NCBI GenBank assembly: GCA_963971225.1
Contig: OZ020270.1
Span: 65,786,932-65,850,931 of the forward strand
Reading direction: 5' to 3'
Length of the DNA: 64,000 bases
DNA from: Melieria omissa
Taxonomy: Eukaryota; Arthropoda; Insecta; Diptera; Ulidiidae
The notes beneath the pieces are model-generated. The model had not been told where the DNA came from, searched no databases, and saw nothing but the letters and a program-made list of their open reading frames with translations. Both the position numbers and the translations under genes were made by a program. Shown here piece by piece: positions 9,888-20,447 of this stretch. The first letter of the stretch is position 1, and the number at the start of each line of letters is the position of its first letter.

Positions 9888-11435
9888 ATGGTGAAATTCG
9901 AGCTGCTGAAGGTAGACCAGCTGAAGAAGGAGCTGGCTGCCTGGAATTTGCCGACTGCTGGCGGAAAGGTGGAGTTGCAGTTGCGCTTGCGAGAAGCATG
10001 TGAGGAACGGGGCGTCGATTGGACTGTGCACGAGTTCGGAGCGCAAGAACAAGAGGCGTCGGCCAAAATGGAGGAATCGCCTGCAGGTGCGGCGTCGATG
10101 CAAAGTACGACTGCAGCGGCTGCGCCGCCACAAGCAATGGACATGAGCCAGCTAATGGTTGCACTTAAAGGCATGTTCGAGACAGCAAATCGAGAAATGG
10201 CAGCGAAGCTGGAAACTACGAATCTCGAAATTTCGGCAAAAGTCGAGACAGCAAATCGAGAAATGGCAGCGAAGCTGGAAACTACGAATCTCGAAATTTC
10301 GGCAAAAGTCGAGACAGCAAATCGAGAAATGTCAGCGAAGCTGGAAACTACGAATCTCGAAATTTCGGCAAAAGTCGAGACTGCAAATCGAGAAATGGCG
10401 GAAAATTCTGCGCGCATAGAGCAGAAGGTGGAGGAAATTTCCAATAGCCTGAATGTTAAAGTTGAGCATCTCGAGACGCGAATAGACGATTGGGACAAAC
10501 GAGTTGACGAAATGGGTGAATCCCTGAATAGACGAGTTGACAACCTGGATGAGTCCTTGAACAAACGAGTTGACAGTCTGGAAGATTCGATGCACAGAAA
10601 GATAGACGAACGGTTTCGAGAGGTACAGCCACGAGAATGTTTGCCACCGGTTCAGGACGGTTTTGCTGCCAGAACAGAAGTGCCTACTTATGACGGTGCT
10701 GCGCCGTTCGACACATTTAAATTGCAATTCGACTTGGCTGCTTTGGAAAATCAGTGGACTGATATCAGGAAAGGTCGGAGGTTGGCCCTGGCGCTGAAAG
10801 GTCCTGCGGCGGAGGTAATCAAATCAGTTCCAGAATGTTTAAGAAGTGATTACGATGCCATCATGAGAGCATTAGCAGCGAAGTATAGCAACGAGCACAA
10901 CCATGCGCTATACTACTGTGAGCTGAAGAACCGCAAGCAAAGAGCCAACGAGGCGCTGCAGACATATGCAGCAGACATTGAGCGGCTCGTACAGTTGTGC
11001 TACCCAAAATTTGGTGCTGATGATCTCGAGAGGATGAAGATTGAGTCGTTTGTTGAAGGTCTTCATGATCCAGAAACACGTCGCAGTGCGTTGATGATGG
11101 GCAAGCCAACATTTAAGGAAACGGTGACCAGCGCGATGACATATGAAGCGGCATGGATGGGGAGCACTCGGTATGCACCTGAAAGGATACGCCAGATTCA
11201 GGCGGACAACGACATTCCGATCCAAGCCATAAGCTCTGAGATACCGGGCAGGCCACGAGTGGTCTCCTCAAAAGTTGTTTGCTGGGTGTGTGGCAAGCAG
11301 GGCCACATATCACGAGACTGCCGCCAACGAAAGAGGCGTTCCCGTTCCCGATCGCAATCGCCTGAAGCGAAGAATACTGACAATCGAGGCTCAGCCAACA
11401 AGCGCAGGGCTGAGGACGAGGAGCCGTTAAACTAA
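9888..11435 (+). CDS. Gypsy copy 1 Gag (515 aa)
   Basis: The start is the ATG in GGACATGGTGAAATTC, the first in frame after the leader. Residues ~4-35 (LLKVDQLKKELAAWNLPTAGG) look like a SAP domain, a nucleic-acid-binding helix-extended loop-helix. Residues ~95-250 form a long coiled coil with tandem 22-residue repeats (METANRE/KLETTNLEIS), encoded by 66-bp DNA repeats at about 10179-10400. Residues ~265-420 are the capsid-like retrotransposon Gag region. CWVCGKQGHISRDC at ~464-478 is a CCHC zinc knuckle, followed by an RS/basic tail. The product would form virus-like particles. The frame is fully open and ends TAA at 11433-11435, overlapping pol in the -1 frame. Confidence 0.93.
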   Translation: MVKFELLKVDQLKKELAAWNLPTAGGKVELQLRLREACEERGVDWTVHEFGAQEQEASAKMEESPAGAASMQSTTAAAAPPQAMDMSQLMVALKGMFETANREMAAKLETTNLEISAKVETANREMAAKLETTNLEISAKVETANREMSAKLETTNLEISAKVETANREMAENSARIEQKVEEISNSLNVKVEHLETRIDDWDKRVDEMGESLNRRVDNLDESLNKRVDSLEDSMHRKIDERFREVQPRECLPPVQDGFAARTEVPTYDGAAPFDTFKLQFDLAALENQWTDIRKGRRLALALKGPAAEVIKSVPECLRSDYDAIMRALAAKYSNEHNHALYYCELKNRKQRANEALQTYAADIERLVQLCYPKFGADDLERMKIESFVEGLHDPETRRSALMMGKPTFKETVTSAMTYEAAWMGSTRYAPERIRQIQADNDIPIQAISSEIPGRPRVVSSKVVCWVCGKQGHISRDCRQRKRRSRSRSQSPEAKNTDNRGSANKRRAEDEEPLN

Positions 11436-14400
11436 AACGGGTCAGCCCAAAGGGGCATGAGCTGATCCCCACAATCTGCCGCCCCACCATCCTTGTCTCA
11501 CAGCTGAAACGACAGCCCAGCAGCTTGACAATTGAAGGAAGGATAGATGGAAAGTGGTTCGTGTTGACACTAGATACTGGAGCGTCATATTCGATCATAA
11601 AAAGGAAGCTGCTGAAGAACTGGGAACCGCTGCATGGCATACAGCTGCGGACTGCGACTGGCGAGCGCGCGCCGGTGAGAGGGAAAGTTACGAAAACGAT
11701 TGCTATCGGCACCAGCAGCCTGGAACATGAGTTCATCGTCGCGGATATAATGGACGACGTGATTATCGGCGTGGATTTCATGATTAGGCACGGTTTTACG
11801 CTGGACCTGAAGGAAAATGTGCTGAGATATGCCAACGTTGAATTCCCGCTGCACACCGGTTATGAGCGAAGCGTGGCGGTAAGGAAGGTTGTATCGGGTC
11901 AACGCAGGAGGATACCAGCGAATTCTGAGGCGATTGTGTGGGCAAAGGTGGACGAGGACGATGGGACGAGTCGGCTGTGGGTAGTAGAAGCACCGAAACA
12001 AGGACACGACAACATCATCATCGGACGTACATTAGTGGAACCTAAAAATGGCAGGATACCAGTCAGAATACTGAACCCCCTGAATGCACCCAGATATGTC
12101 GGAAAAGATGAGGTAATCGGCGAGTGTAAGGAAGCTGTAGCAGTGGTCAATTGCGAGAGTAGCCCACCTGGAGGTAATAAGAAGAGCGGTTTTAACATGG
12201 ACGCCATACCGCAGGAGAACCAGTGGAGCAGCGAGTTGACGGCCAAGCAGAAACGGAAGGCGAGGTCACTCCTGCAGCACTATGGGTCAATTTTTGCGGC
12301 AGAAGCAGGCGGAAGAACAGCCATAGTGAAGCACAACATCGACACCGGAAGTGCAAAACCGATTCGCCAACCGCCAAGACGAGTTCCTCTGGCCAAGAGG
12401 GAGGAGGTCACCAATTTGATCGAGAACATGCGGAAAGACAAGGTCATAGAGCCTTCTTCGGGCCCCTGGTGCTCGCCGGTTGTGCTAGTCAAGAAAAAAG
12501 ATGGCATTACCCGGTTTTGTGTGGACTATCGGAAGCTCAATGATGTGACCAAGAAGGACAGTTATCCACTACCTCGGATCGATGACACCCTGGACACACT
12601 GTCAGGCACGCAGTGGTTCTCCACGCTCGACTTACGCAGCGGCTATTGGCAGGTAGAGCTTGCAGACAAGGACAAGGAGAAAACGGCTTTCAGTGTTGGC
12701 GATGGTTTGTGGCAGTTCACCGTCATGCCGTTTGGACTCTGCAACGCACCAGCAACATTCGAGCGGCTAATGGAACGCGTGCTAAAAGGGCTGCATTGGC
12801 GGACATGTCTGGTGTACCTCGACGACATAATCGTAATGGGTAAAAGCTTCGACGACCACCTGGGAAAGCTGAAGGAGGTATTTGAGCGGATACAAAAAGC
12901 CGGGCTTAAACTCAACCCAAAGAAGTGCTCGCTGTTCCAAAAGGAGGTCAAGTATCTGGGTCATACGGTTTCCGCCCGCGGAGTACATACGGATGAAGGC
13001 AAAATCACGGCGGTGAAGGAGTGGCCCCGGCCACGCAATCTACACGAACTCCGCAGTTTCCTGGGCCTGTGCACATACTACCGCCGATTTGTTCCGGGAT
13101 TCGCGAACATAGCCAGCAGCCTGCACAAACTGACGAAAAAGGGCCAAGCTTTCGAGTGGAACGAGGAGCAGGAACAGGCTTTTGCACGTCTGAAGGAAAA
13201 ACTGTGCAGTGCCCCAATTCTGGCCTTCCCCGTGCCTGGGGAGATGTTTGTGCTGGATACAGATGCAAGCGGGAGTAGTATTGGCGGTGTGCTATCACAG
13301 ATAATAGACGGCCAGGAACAAGTGATAGCGTATTACAGTAGGGTTTTATCGAAACCGGAACGCAATTACTGTGTGACCCGGAGAGAACTGCTGGCGGTAT
13401 TGGACTGCGTGAAACACTTCCACAAATATCTGTATGGACAAAAGTTTCGCCTGCGCACAGATCATGCGGCATTGAGATGGCTCCTGAACTTTAAAGATCC
13501 TGAAGGGCAATTGGCGCGGTGGATCGAGCGACTGCAGAGCTACGACTACACGATAGAGCATCGCAAGGGCAGTAGCCATGGAAATGCCGATGCCTTGTCC
13601 CGCCGTCCGTGCAAAGTCGAATGCAGGCAATGCTCGCGAGCCGAAAGCAAAGAACAGATAGTGGACGTCCGGTTGGTCAGCGTCATGCCAGAGGAAGAGT
13701 GGTCTGCGGAGAGGCTACAAAAAGACCAGCATGAGGATGCGGATCTTGCAAAAATCGTCGCAGGCAAGGAGCAAGGCGCACGTCCAGACTGGCAGGAGAT
13801 GGCTGGTGAAAGCCCGATCGCTAAGGCTTACTGGGCCCTAATGGTAGTGCCGAAAAGCAGAATCAACGAGGTCATCGAGGCATACCATAACGACTCCAGT
13901 GGAGGGCACCTAGGCATCACCAAAACCGTCGCCAAAATAAAAAGACGATTCTACTGGGTAGGATGTCAGGAGTCTGTAGCCGAGTGGATTAAGAGCTGCG
14001 ACCGATGTTCAGCCGCGAAAGGGCCGACAAGAAAATCTCGAGGCCGCATGCAGCAGTACAACGTGGGAGCGCCCTTCGAGCGGATTGCTATGGACGTCGC
14101 CGGCCCATTCCCAACTAGCACTCAAGGCAACAAATATGTGCTGGTTGTAATGGATTACTTCAGCAAATGGCCCGAAGTGTACCCTATTCCTAACCAGGAG
14201 GCCACCACGATCTCGGAAAAGCTGGTAAACAACTGGGTAGCCCGGTTCGGAGTTCCGTTGGAGTTGCACTCAGATCAAGGCCGGAATTTCGAGTCTGCGG
14301 TATTCAAGGAAGTGTGTGGGCTGCTGGGGATAAAGAAAACGCGTACCACTCCTTTGCACCCACAGTCCGACGGCATGGTGGAACGCTTTAACCGGACACT

Positions 14401-14953
14401 GGAGGAATACCTGCGGAAAGTGGTAGGCAGGAATCAAAAGGATTGGGATACGCATATCCCCCTGTTCCTGATGGCGTATAGGTCAGCCCCGCACGACACG
14501 ACATCACTCACTCCAGCCCGGGCAGTGTTCGGCACAGAGTTGCGGTTACCCGCTGACTTGAAGTTCGGGGTAGTCAGCACGACGGGAGGCGCTAAGACGG
14601 ACTACGTGGCCAATAAGCGGGCGGAACTAGAGGAAATTCACCAGTTTATAAGGAGCCGCACCAAACTGGTCAGCGATAAGGCGAAAGCCAGATACGATCT
14701 ACGGGCCAACTCAGCAGGGTTCCAAGAAGGCGATTTGGTAATGCTCTACAACCCGCAGCGGAGGAAAGGTTTGTCTCCAAAACTTCAAGCGTCATGGGAA
14801 GGACCTTACGAAGTCGTGACTAGGATTAACGACGTGGTATACCGGATTCAACGTTGCAACAATAGATGCGCTAAGCTGAAGGTAGTCCATTTGGAGCGCC
14901 TGGCGCCTTATCACAGCGGAGCCTCGGCACTTGTTCGGGACGAACAAGTCTAA
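11414..14953 (+). CDS. Gypsy copy 1 Pol (protease, RT, RNase H, integrase)
   Basis: Numbering residues from 11525: protease LTLDTGASYS (Asp ~17); RT with WCSPVVLVKKKDG, FSTLDLRSGYWQ and YLDDIIVMG (~430); RNase H VLDTDASGSS (~578) and LRTDHAALRWL; integrase zinc-binding end with GGHLG and CDRC (~825); catalytic core AMDVAGPF (~856), HSDQGRNF (~916) and MVERFNRTLEEY (Glu ~953; spacing fits DD35E); GPY-type C-terminus WEGPYEVVTRI. All motifs are present in one open frame without an ATG, so it needs frameshifting from gag. Compared with 31925-34195, 26 residues are missing in frame after SPIAKAYWA (about 13832), just before the integrase zinc-binding domain. Confidence 0.93.
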   Translation, partial: GRGAVKLKRVSPKGHELIPTICRPTILVSQLKRQPSSLTIEGRIDGKWFVLTLDTGASYSIIKRKLLKNWEPLHGIQLRTATGERAPVRGKVTKTIAIGTSSLEHEFIVADIMDDVIIGVDFMIRHGFTLDLKENVLRYANVEFPLHTGYERSVAVRKVVSGQRRRIPANSEAIVWAKVDEDDGTSRLWVVEAPKQGHDNIIIGRTLVEPKNGRIPVRILNPLNAPRYVGKDEVIGECKEAVAVVNCESSPPGGNKKSGFNMDAIPQENQWSSELTAKQKRKARSLLQHYGSIFAAEAGGRTAIVKHNIDTGSAKPIRQPPRRVPLAKREEVTNLIENMRKDKVIEPSSGPWCSPVVLVKKKDGITRFCVDYRKLNDVTKKDSYPLPRIDDTLDTLSGTQWFSTLDLRSGYWQVELADKDKEKTAFSVGDGLWQFTVMPFGLCNAPATFERLMERVLKGLHWRTCLVYLDDIIVMGKSFDDHLGKLKEVFERIQKAGLKLNPKKCSLFQKEVKYLGHTVSARGVHTDEGKITAVKEWPRPRNLHELRSFLGLCTYYRRFVPGFANIASSLHKLTKKGQAFEWNEEQEQAFARLKEKLCSAPILAFPVPGEMFVLDTDASGSSIGGVLSQIIDGQEQVIAYYSRVLSKPERNYCVTRRELLAVLDCVKHFHKYLYGQKFRLRTDHAALRWLLNFKDPEGQLARWIERLQSYDYTIEHRKGSSHGNADALSRRPCKVECRQCSRAESKEQIVDVRLVSVMPEEEWSAERLQKDQHEDADLAKIVAGKEQGARPDWQEMAGESPIAKAYWALMVVPKSRINEVIEAYHNDSSGGHLGITKTVAKIKRRFYWVGCQESVAEWIKSCDRCSAAKGPTRKSRGRMQQYNVGAPFERIAMDVAGPFPTSTQGNKYVLVVMDYFSKWPEVYPIPNQEATTISEKLVNNWVARFGVPLELHSDQGRNFESAVFKEVCGLLGIKKTRTTPLHPQSDGMVERFNRTLEEYLRKVVGRNQKDWDTHIPLFLMAYRSAPHDTTSLTPARAVFGTELRLPADLKFGVVSTTGGAKTDYVANKRAELEEIHQFIRSRTKLVSDKAKARYDLRANSAGFQEGDLVMLYNPQRRKGLSPKLQASWEGPYEVVTRINDVVYRIQRCNNRCAKLKVVHLERLAPYHSGASALVRDEQV
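11426..11432 (+). promoter_or_regulatory. Putative -1 ribosomal frameshift site G UUA AAC
   Basis: The heptamer GTTAAAC has codons TTA AAC in the gag frame and is followed directly by the gag stop TAA. The pol frame is -1 relative to gag and opens just upstream (its last stop is at 11411-11413). The pol frame has no ATG before the protease. GUUAAAC is a slippery sequence used by some nidoviruses. The decayed copy keeps the same heptamer and stop position at 63641-63650. Function is inferred. Confidence 0.6.
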
Positions 14954-14964
14954 GTGGTGGGCAG

Positions 14965-15387
14965 TGTAACGATGAGCCAGTCTGTCGCGGTGCAAAGCAA
15001 CCCTGCCGCTACGTGCCGTGCCATAACCCAATCTGGCAACGACGGCCGCGATAGTAACTTTTAGTCCAACCTGGCAACGATGGTCGCGGTCATCAGGGAA
15101 ACTTCTAGTCCAATCTGGCAACGTGCGAGAACGATCTGCGCGACGGCCGGACAGAGTATAAAAGGTGGCCAGATGCGGTGCAGCGAGTCAGTCTGGTTTT
15201 GACAAGTGAAGTTGCCACACGAAGTGATTAAGCAAATACTTAGGTGTACGAACAGTAAAGTGTAAACTGTGAATAATAAAGTGACTGTTGGTTTATTTTA
15301 TTGTCTGCGTTTAAGAAACTGTGTTTTATTTTCAAATTACACAATCCAGAGATACGCAACAGCCCACTAGACTTAGTATTCGTAACA
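14965..15387 (+). repeat. Gypsy copy 1, 3' LTR
   Basis: Same sequence as 9386-9808 as far as can be compared by eye. It is preceded by the purine-rich stretch AAGTGGTGGGCAG, the likely plus-strand primer. ATAT follows at 15388-15391. Confidence 0.93.
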
Positions 15388-15391
15388 ATAT

Positions 15392-16034
15392 TGCTTGACG
15401 ATGGCACCTGCTTTGCCCTGGGTTTTATACCTAAGGTGGTATAATTTTTGGGCAGGCGTAAGTTTGGGGTGATTTATATACACCGCCGTAAACATGTCCC
15501 GGAAGGACGGCCATTCTTCGTAGCCCCCAGAGAAGGACTCGGTATCGCAGGGAGGAATCTGCAGACAAATGTTGGAGCTATTTGTCTGTTCAGGAGGTTG
15601 AAATGATTCTTTGGTCTGAGCTGCGCTTTGGGCTTGGGACCCCGCAAAACCAGCAAGTCAAGTATCATGGCTTTACACGAATGGTAACATTCTAGGCATG
15701 CCTGGAACTTGCGCCTCACCGACTCTTTGACGTCTTCGGACAGATCGCTGTCTTCAGCGTTAAATGTCTTGTCATATGTTTGCTCCACCCGTTCCCAATT
15801 ACTGTCAAAAGTTTGACAGGTGACCTTTAACAAGGACTCAGTTTTATCGTCCGGAGAGGCGGACCTGATCCTTGTGCAGAGATGCATGAAATTGTCGGTC
15901 TCGAAAATAAATTTGGAAACATATGGTTGTGGACGTTTCTTGCTTCTTGTTTTCATTTCCTTTGAAGCAGAGGGGAGATCTTCAACGGGCTCAATGGCCT
16001 CAAGTTGCTTACCAGTTGCCTTATCGTAGTGCAT
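15392..16034 (-). pseudogene. BEL gag N-terminal half
   Basis: Minus frame starting MHYDKATGKQLEAIEPVED, lysine-rich, continuing through FQACLECYHSCKAMILDLL. Near 15570 a frameshift occurs; in another frame the BEL signature SGGYEEWPSFRDMF then HLRYKTQGKAGAIV continues to the gypsy insertion at 15391. The coding then resumes at 9381 on the far side. Together the pieces make a Gag that would have formed the capsid. Confidence 0.78.
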
Positions 16035-16619
16035 TGCGGAAGCTGGTAATGGGTCGGCTGAGAAGCGGTTTCAAAAAAGTTTTGGGAAGGAGCGTGAGGA
16101 AAATTTTAAGAAGAAAGAGGAAAAAAAAAAATCCGAAAAAGTTTTTTTTTTTGAGAAAATATTGGACTACGAAGCAGAAATTCAAAGCTTGGCAGAATGC
16201 GGACGGAAAAGAGATTTGAACAAGATGGTGCAAAACAATTTTTTTTTTTTTTTTTTTTTGAGGAGGACCAGGGAGGCCGTATTCAATTTGGAGACCAATG
16301 AAAAAATAATTAATTGAGAGAGGCGAAAAAATAGAAATTTATTAATGGGAAATAAATACAATGAAAATATACACCAATTAAAAATAAAGAACAGTGGTTG
16401 GAAGCAACGTTCGATTTTATTAAGTCGCGCACCGAGATTGCAACTTTTAACAACCCCCAAAATAAGGAAGGAAGGGAGCGGACATACAAGGTAAAGTCTC
16501 TGATTGCGTTCAACCTGGCGAACGCCAGAACGATCCTTGTCCCTGTCCAATCCAAGCTGATGCACAGCCTCCGCGAGGCCCTTCTGGATAGCTATTTGGC
16601 ATCCGCTGAATAGTGAACT
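16035..16619 (-). other. BEL leader/gag 5' region next to the RTE
   Basis: Minus-strand leader of BEL with long poly-A/T runs (about 16130-16260). No secure coding frame. The 5' end of the RTE insertion lies at the right edge but its exact start is unclear. Confidence 0.4.
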
Positions 16620-16656
16620 AATGTGTGCAGCGAGTCCTATCCCCAGGACTTAAAAT

Positions 16657-17442
16657 TTGTGTTGTGCGCAGGGTTTGGTGCCCGCCACGGAAAATCAAAT
16701 ACCAATGAAAGCCAGCAAACAAGCCTCGGAAGGAGCCCACAATGTTGACGACCACAGCAAACGATTTAAGGACCACGATTTGAGGATATGCACCTGGAAT
16801 GTCCGGACCCTCTATAGGGAAGGTGCCTCTATCCAACTGGCGGAAGCCCTCACGAAATGTAAGGCTGACATCACCGCCATCCAGGAAATGCGATGGACAG
16901 GACAAGGTTGCTCCAAGCGAGCAGACTGCGATATCTACTACAGCTGCCATGCGGAGAAGCGCGAATTTGGCTGCGGATTTGTGGTCAGCAAGAGAATTCG
17001 CCACCACGTCTCTCGGTTCACTCCGGTGAACGAACGGCTGGCTTCGATCCGCATCAAAGCTAAATACTTTAGCATCAGCCTGATTTGCGCGCACGCCCCG
17101 ACGGAAGAGAAGGACGATGCGACCAAGGATGCCTTCTATGCGAAGCTCGAGGACGTCTACGACAGGTGCCCGGCCCATGACGTCAAAATTGTCCTCGGGG
17201 ACTTCAACGCAAAGGTCGGGCGAGAAGGCATCTTTGGCCCCACAGTCGGGCAGTTCAGCCTCCATGGGACCACTTCGAACAACGGTCTGAGGCTGATCGA
17301 TTTCGCCGCGGCACGAAACATGGTAGTTAGTAGCACCAGATTCCAGCACCTCGATATCCACAAGGCCACCTGGTTATCCCCCGATCAATCCACCCGCAAC
17401 CAGATTGATCACATTGTGATTGATGGAAAGGCATACTTCTAG
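16657..17442 (+). pseudogene. RTE ORF: AP endonuclease domain
   Basis: Contains the endonuclease blocks ICTWNVRTLYREG, AIQEMRWTGQG (catalytic Glu), SLICAHAPTEEKDD, KIVLGDFNAKVG (Asp/Asn) and NQIDHIVIDGKAYF. The enzyme nicks the target DNA to prime reverse transcription. The frame stops at 17440-17442, but the sequence continues into the RT frame at 17451, where the terminal Ser-Asp-His (IDSDHYL) is found. At least two small indels lie between them. Matches to 'craniofacial development protein 2' in insect annotations usually reflect this domain. Confidence 0.85.
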
Positions 17443-17450
17443 CATTCTAG

Positions 17451-19685
17451 ATGTGCGCACGTTCCGAGGACATCGACTCGGACCACTACCTTGTTGCAGC
17501 CAAGGTACGCATGCGTCTTTGCGCAGCGAAGACCGCACAACCTAGTTTGCGAAGAAAGCTGGACATCAGTAAGCTGCGATCACAAGGGGTAGCCGAAGTC
17601 TACTCCGCTCAACTCTCCAACCAGCTCGGTCGCTCCCCCTCTCCACCTGATGACATCGGCGGATTATGGGCTCACTTATCCCACTCTATGCGCGCCGCCG
17701 CAGAAAATGTCCTTGGTTTTCGACGCCCACCACCAAAAAACCAATGGTACGATGAAGAGTGTCGCGCAGCCACTGCAGTGAAGAATGCTGCATACAAGAA
17801 GACCCTGCAGTCGGCCGCCACGCGAGCCATGACAGAAAAATACCGGGAGGAGAGGAAGAAAGAGAGGTGCCTTTTTAGACGCAAGAAACGGGAGCAAGAA
17901 AGGCGCGAGCGTGAAGAAATCGAGGAGTGCAGGAGCAGGAATGACGCCCGAAAATTCTTCCAAAAAGTTAAGCGTCTTACGGAAGGATTTAAGCCTGGGG
18001 CATCTTCTTGCAGAGACGAAAACGGGGATCTGGTTACGGATGCGCAGGGTGTGCTAAGGTTGTGGAAGGAGCACTTCACCAAGCTGCTCGCAGGCGACGA
18101 AAGGAACAATACCGCCAGTGGTGAAGATGTCCAGATGGTACCAATCGACGACGACGGTGTGGATGTGCCACCGCCCAGCCATGACGAGGTCCGGGTCGCT
18201 ATCCAGCGACTCAAGAACAACAAAGCTGCAGGGCCGGATGGGCTACCAGCGGAATTGTTCAAGGCCGGCGGCGGTGAGCTGATTGGGTGCATGCATCAGC
18301 TCATTTGCAAAATATGCCTGGAGGAACGAATGCCCAACGATTGGAACCTCAGTGCTCTTTGTCCTGTGCTGAAGAAAGGCGACCCAACAATATGCGCCAA
18401 CTACAGGGGTATCAGCCTACTTCCCATTGCATACAAGGTCCTGACGAGCGTACTATGTGAAAGATTAAAGCCACTCGCCAAGGCGCTGATTGGACCTTAT
18501 CAGTGCGGCTTTAGACCTGGTAAGTCCACCATCGACCAGATATTCACTCTACGCCAAATCCTGGAGAAGACCCATGAGAACCAAATCGATACACACCATG
18601 TCTTCATCGATTACAAGGCAGCATTCGATAGCCCGATAAGGGATCGCCTATATGCCGCATTGTCTGAACTTGGTATCCCTGCAAAGCTCGTTAGACTTTG
18701 CAGAGCGACGTTGAGCAATACGCGCAGCTCCGTCAAGGTTGGAAGTGACCTCTCCGACCCCTTTGATACCGTTCGAGGTTTCAGACAGGGCGATCCTTTG
18801 TCCTGCGACCTCTTCAACTTCACCATGGAGAGTGTTCTGCGCAAGGCCGGTGTACATCGTAATGGCACAATTTTCAACAAAAGTGTCCAGCTCCTTGCTT
18901 ACGCTGATGATATTGATGTCATCGGACGTAACAAGCGAGATGTCACCGCTGCCTTTGCGGCTATCGAAAGAGAATCTGCCAAAATGGGTCTGGTGGTAAA
19001 TGAGGGCAAGACGAAGTATATGCTGTCTACACGCAGGGACTCGCAGCGGCTAGGGTCTCACGTCGAGGCCGACAGGTATGCTTTTGAAGTTGTCAAGGAA
19101 TTCGTCTACCTTGGCACCGCCATCAACAGCAGCAATGATGTCAGTCTGGAGATAAAGCGAAGGATAACTCTTGCCAACAGGTGCTACTACGGTCTCGGTA
19201 GGCAATTGAGAAGTAGAGACCTCTCTCGACCGACAAAACTTTCACTCTATAGGACGCTTATCTTGCCCGTGCTCCTCTATGGCGCTGAAGCATGGACAAT
19301 GACACGAAACGACATAGCGGCCCTTGGAGTGTTCGAGAGGAAGGTGCTTCGCAAAATCTTCGGCCCTGTTCGGGTTGGTGACGACTATCGCATACGAACC
19401 AATAACGAGCTGTATGAGCTGTATAAGGACATGGACGTAGCGCAGCGAATTAACATCCAGCGGCTACGCTGGCTCGGTCATGTCTGCCGCATGGACGACG
19501 AAGCTCCGGCGAAAAAGGTATTCGATGCGATGGTTGGAGGTCGACGGCGAAGAGGGAGGCCGTGTCTCCGGTGGAAGGACCAAGTTGAAGAGGCCCTGTC
19601 ATCTCTTGGTGTTACTAACTGGAGAAGGCGCGCGCGAAGCAGAGGCGCCTGGAGAGAAGTGTTGCGGCAGGCCGTAACCCGATAA
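17451..19685 (+). pseudogene. RTE ORF: reverse transcriptase
   Basis: A long open frame with RT motifs NKAAGPDGLPAELFK, ANYRGISLLPIAYKV, FIDYKAAFDS (Asp), RGFRQGDPLSCDLF and LLAYADDIDVIGR (YADD). The C-terminal part has LPVLLYGAEAWTM and RWLGHVCRMDDEAP, hallmarks of RTE-like LINE proteins. The reading is open to its TAA, but the upstream endonuclease is out of frame, so a full protein cannot be made. Reverse transcription would occur at the nicked target site. Confidence 0.87.
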
Positions 19686-19718
19686 CGGGTTGTTATGGCC
19701 AGTTAAGTAAGTAAGTAA

Positions 19719-20434
19719 AATACCTTTAATGAAAAAAAAATTGTTTTTGGGGTTTTGTTTTTTTTTTTTTTTTGAGAAGGCCACTAATGAGAAGCTTTAA
19801 AATTTGAGAAAAACCACGGAAACTATTTAGATTTGAAGTTAAAACCCGAGAAATGGGCGTAGAGATCGATAGAAATGAGAGCTAGTTGGTTTCGAATCGA
19901 AAAATAATTCGAGTGATTTTGCTTATCGGAAAAAGCAAAGTGCCCCACTGTACCAATGAGGACCACAAACAACTGCAAGCTCACGGAACGAGATTTAAAA
20001 ATACCGGAATCGACAAAGAAACTCGATGATAGAGAAACCGCAAGCAATAAATAGAGATTTTATGACTTACAGCTTTTATCCAATTTAAGGGAAAACTTTT
20101 TATTTGGGGGGGACACTGCTTCCCACGATGCTGGACTACCGCCACGGGCTGATGCTCGGCTGCACTGCTAGGTGTTGTTTGTTGTATGTCGATGCTATGC
20201 TTGTTGTTTGTTGCTGTCCCAATCTATGCGGCCCCGACTGTGCTGTTCTGCTGTTGTGCTGCTTTTCTGCTTTCTTTGTTTCCCGTGTTCGTTGTGGCGC
20301 TGGAGGTGTTTGGGTTGTTGTTGACTGTGCGGTGCACTGTATGTATGTTTGTAGTTTCACACGTCCCGCTAATTGTCCGACCGTTGTCTTCTTTGTTATG
20401 TACTCCTTTTTTGTTGGTGCACTCATTTCCACTG
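19719..20434 (-). other. BEL 5' leader
   Basis: Non-coding leader of BEL between the RTE and the LINE fragment. Contains a long poly-T run (19758-19773) and a T/G-rich stretch at 20160-20420. I see no gene in it. Confidence 0.45.
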
Positions 20435-20447
20435 TATCCGGCTCGAT

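Larger units (their letters stand above)
9386..15387 (+). mobile_element. Ty3/gypsy retrotransposon, near-intact copy 1
   Basis: A 6002-bp element with 423-bp LTRs (9386-9808 and 14965-15387) that look identical by eye, flanked by ATAT (9382-9385 and 15388-15391). It carries a tRNA-Leu-type primer site, open gag (9888-11435) and open pol (about 11414-14953) in the -1 frame. Pol ends 11 bp before the 3' LTR, so there is no env gene. Identical LTRs suggest recent insertion into the BEL gag. Pol has lost 26 residues relative to the related copy at 31424-34647. Confidence 0.95.
16620..19715 (+). mobile_element. RTE-type LINE inserted in the BEL leader
   Basis: Plus-strand AP-type endonuclease followed by reverse transcriptase with no LTRs. 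The 3' end has the short repeat tail TAAGTAAGTAAGTAA (19704-19718) instead of poly(A), which is characteristic of RTE-clade LINEs. The 5' boundary is approximate and no target duplication could be fixed. The frame is broken near 17440, so this copy is dead. Confidence 0.75.

Noticed and set aside
9872..10564. Long minus-strand Ser/Phe-rich frame
   Set aside because: Exact antisense of the gag coiled-coil repeats; no independent motif, and the plus frame is a clear Gag.
11113..11856. 247-codon minus frame across the gag-pol junction
   Set aside because: Antisense to gag and protease; composition shows no domain.
14953..14965. env gene in gypsy copy 1
   Set aside because: Pol ends 11 bp before the 3' LTR, leaving no room.
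16657..17442. Host 'craniofacial development protein 2' gene
   Set aside because: The domain is an AP endonuclease followed by LINE reverse transcriptase; it belongs to the RTE element.
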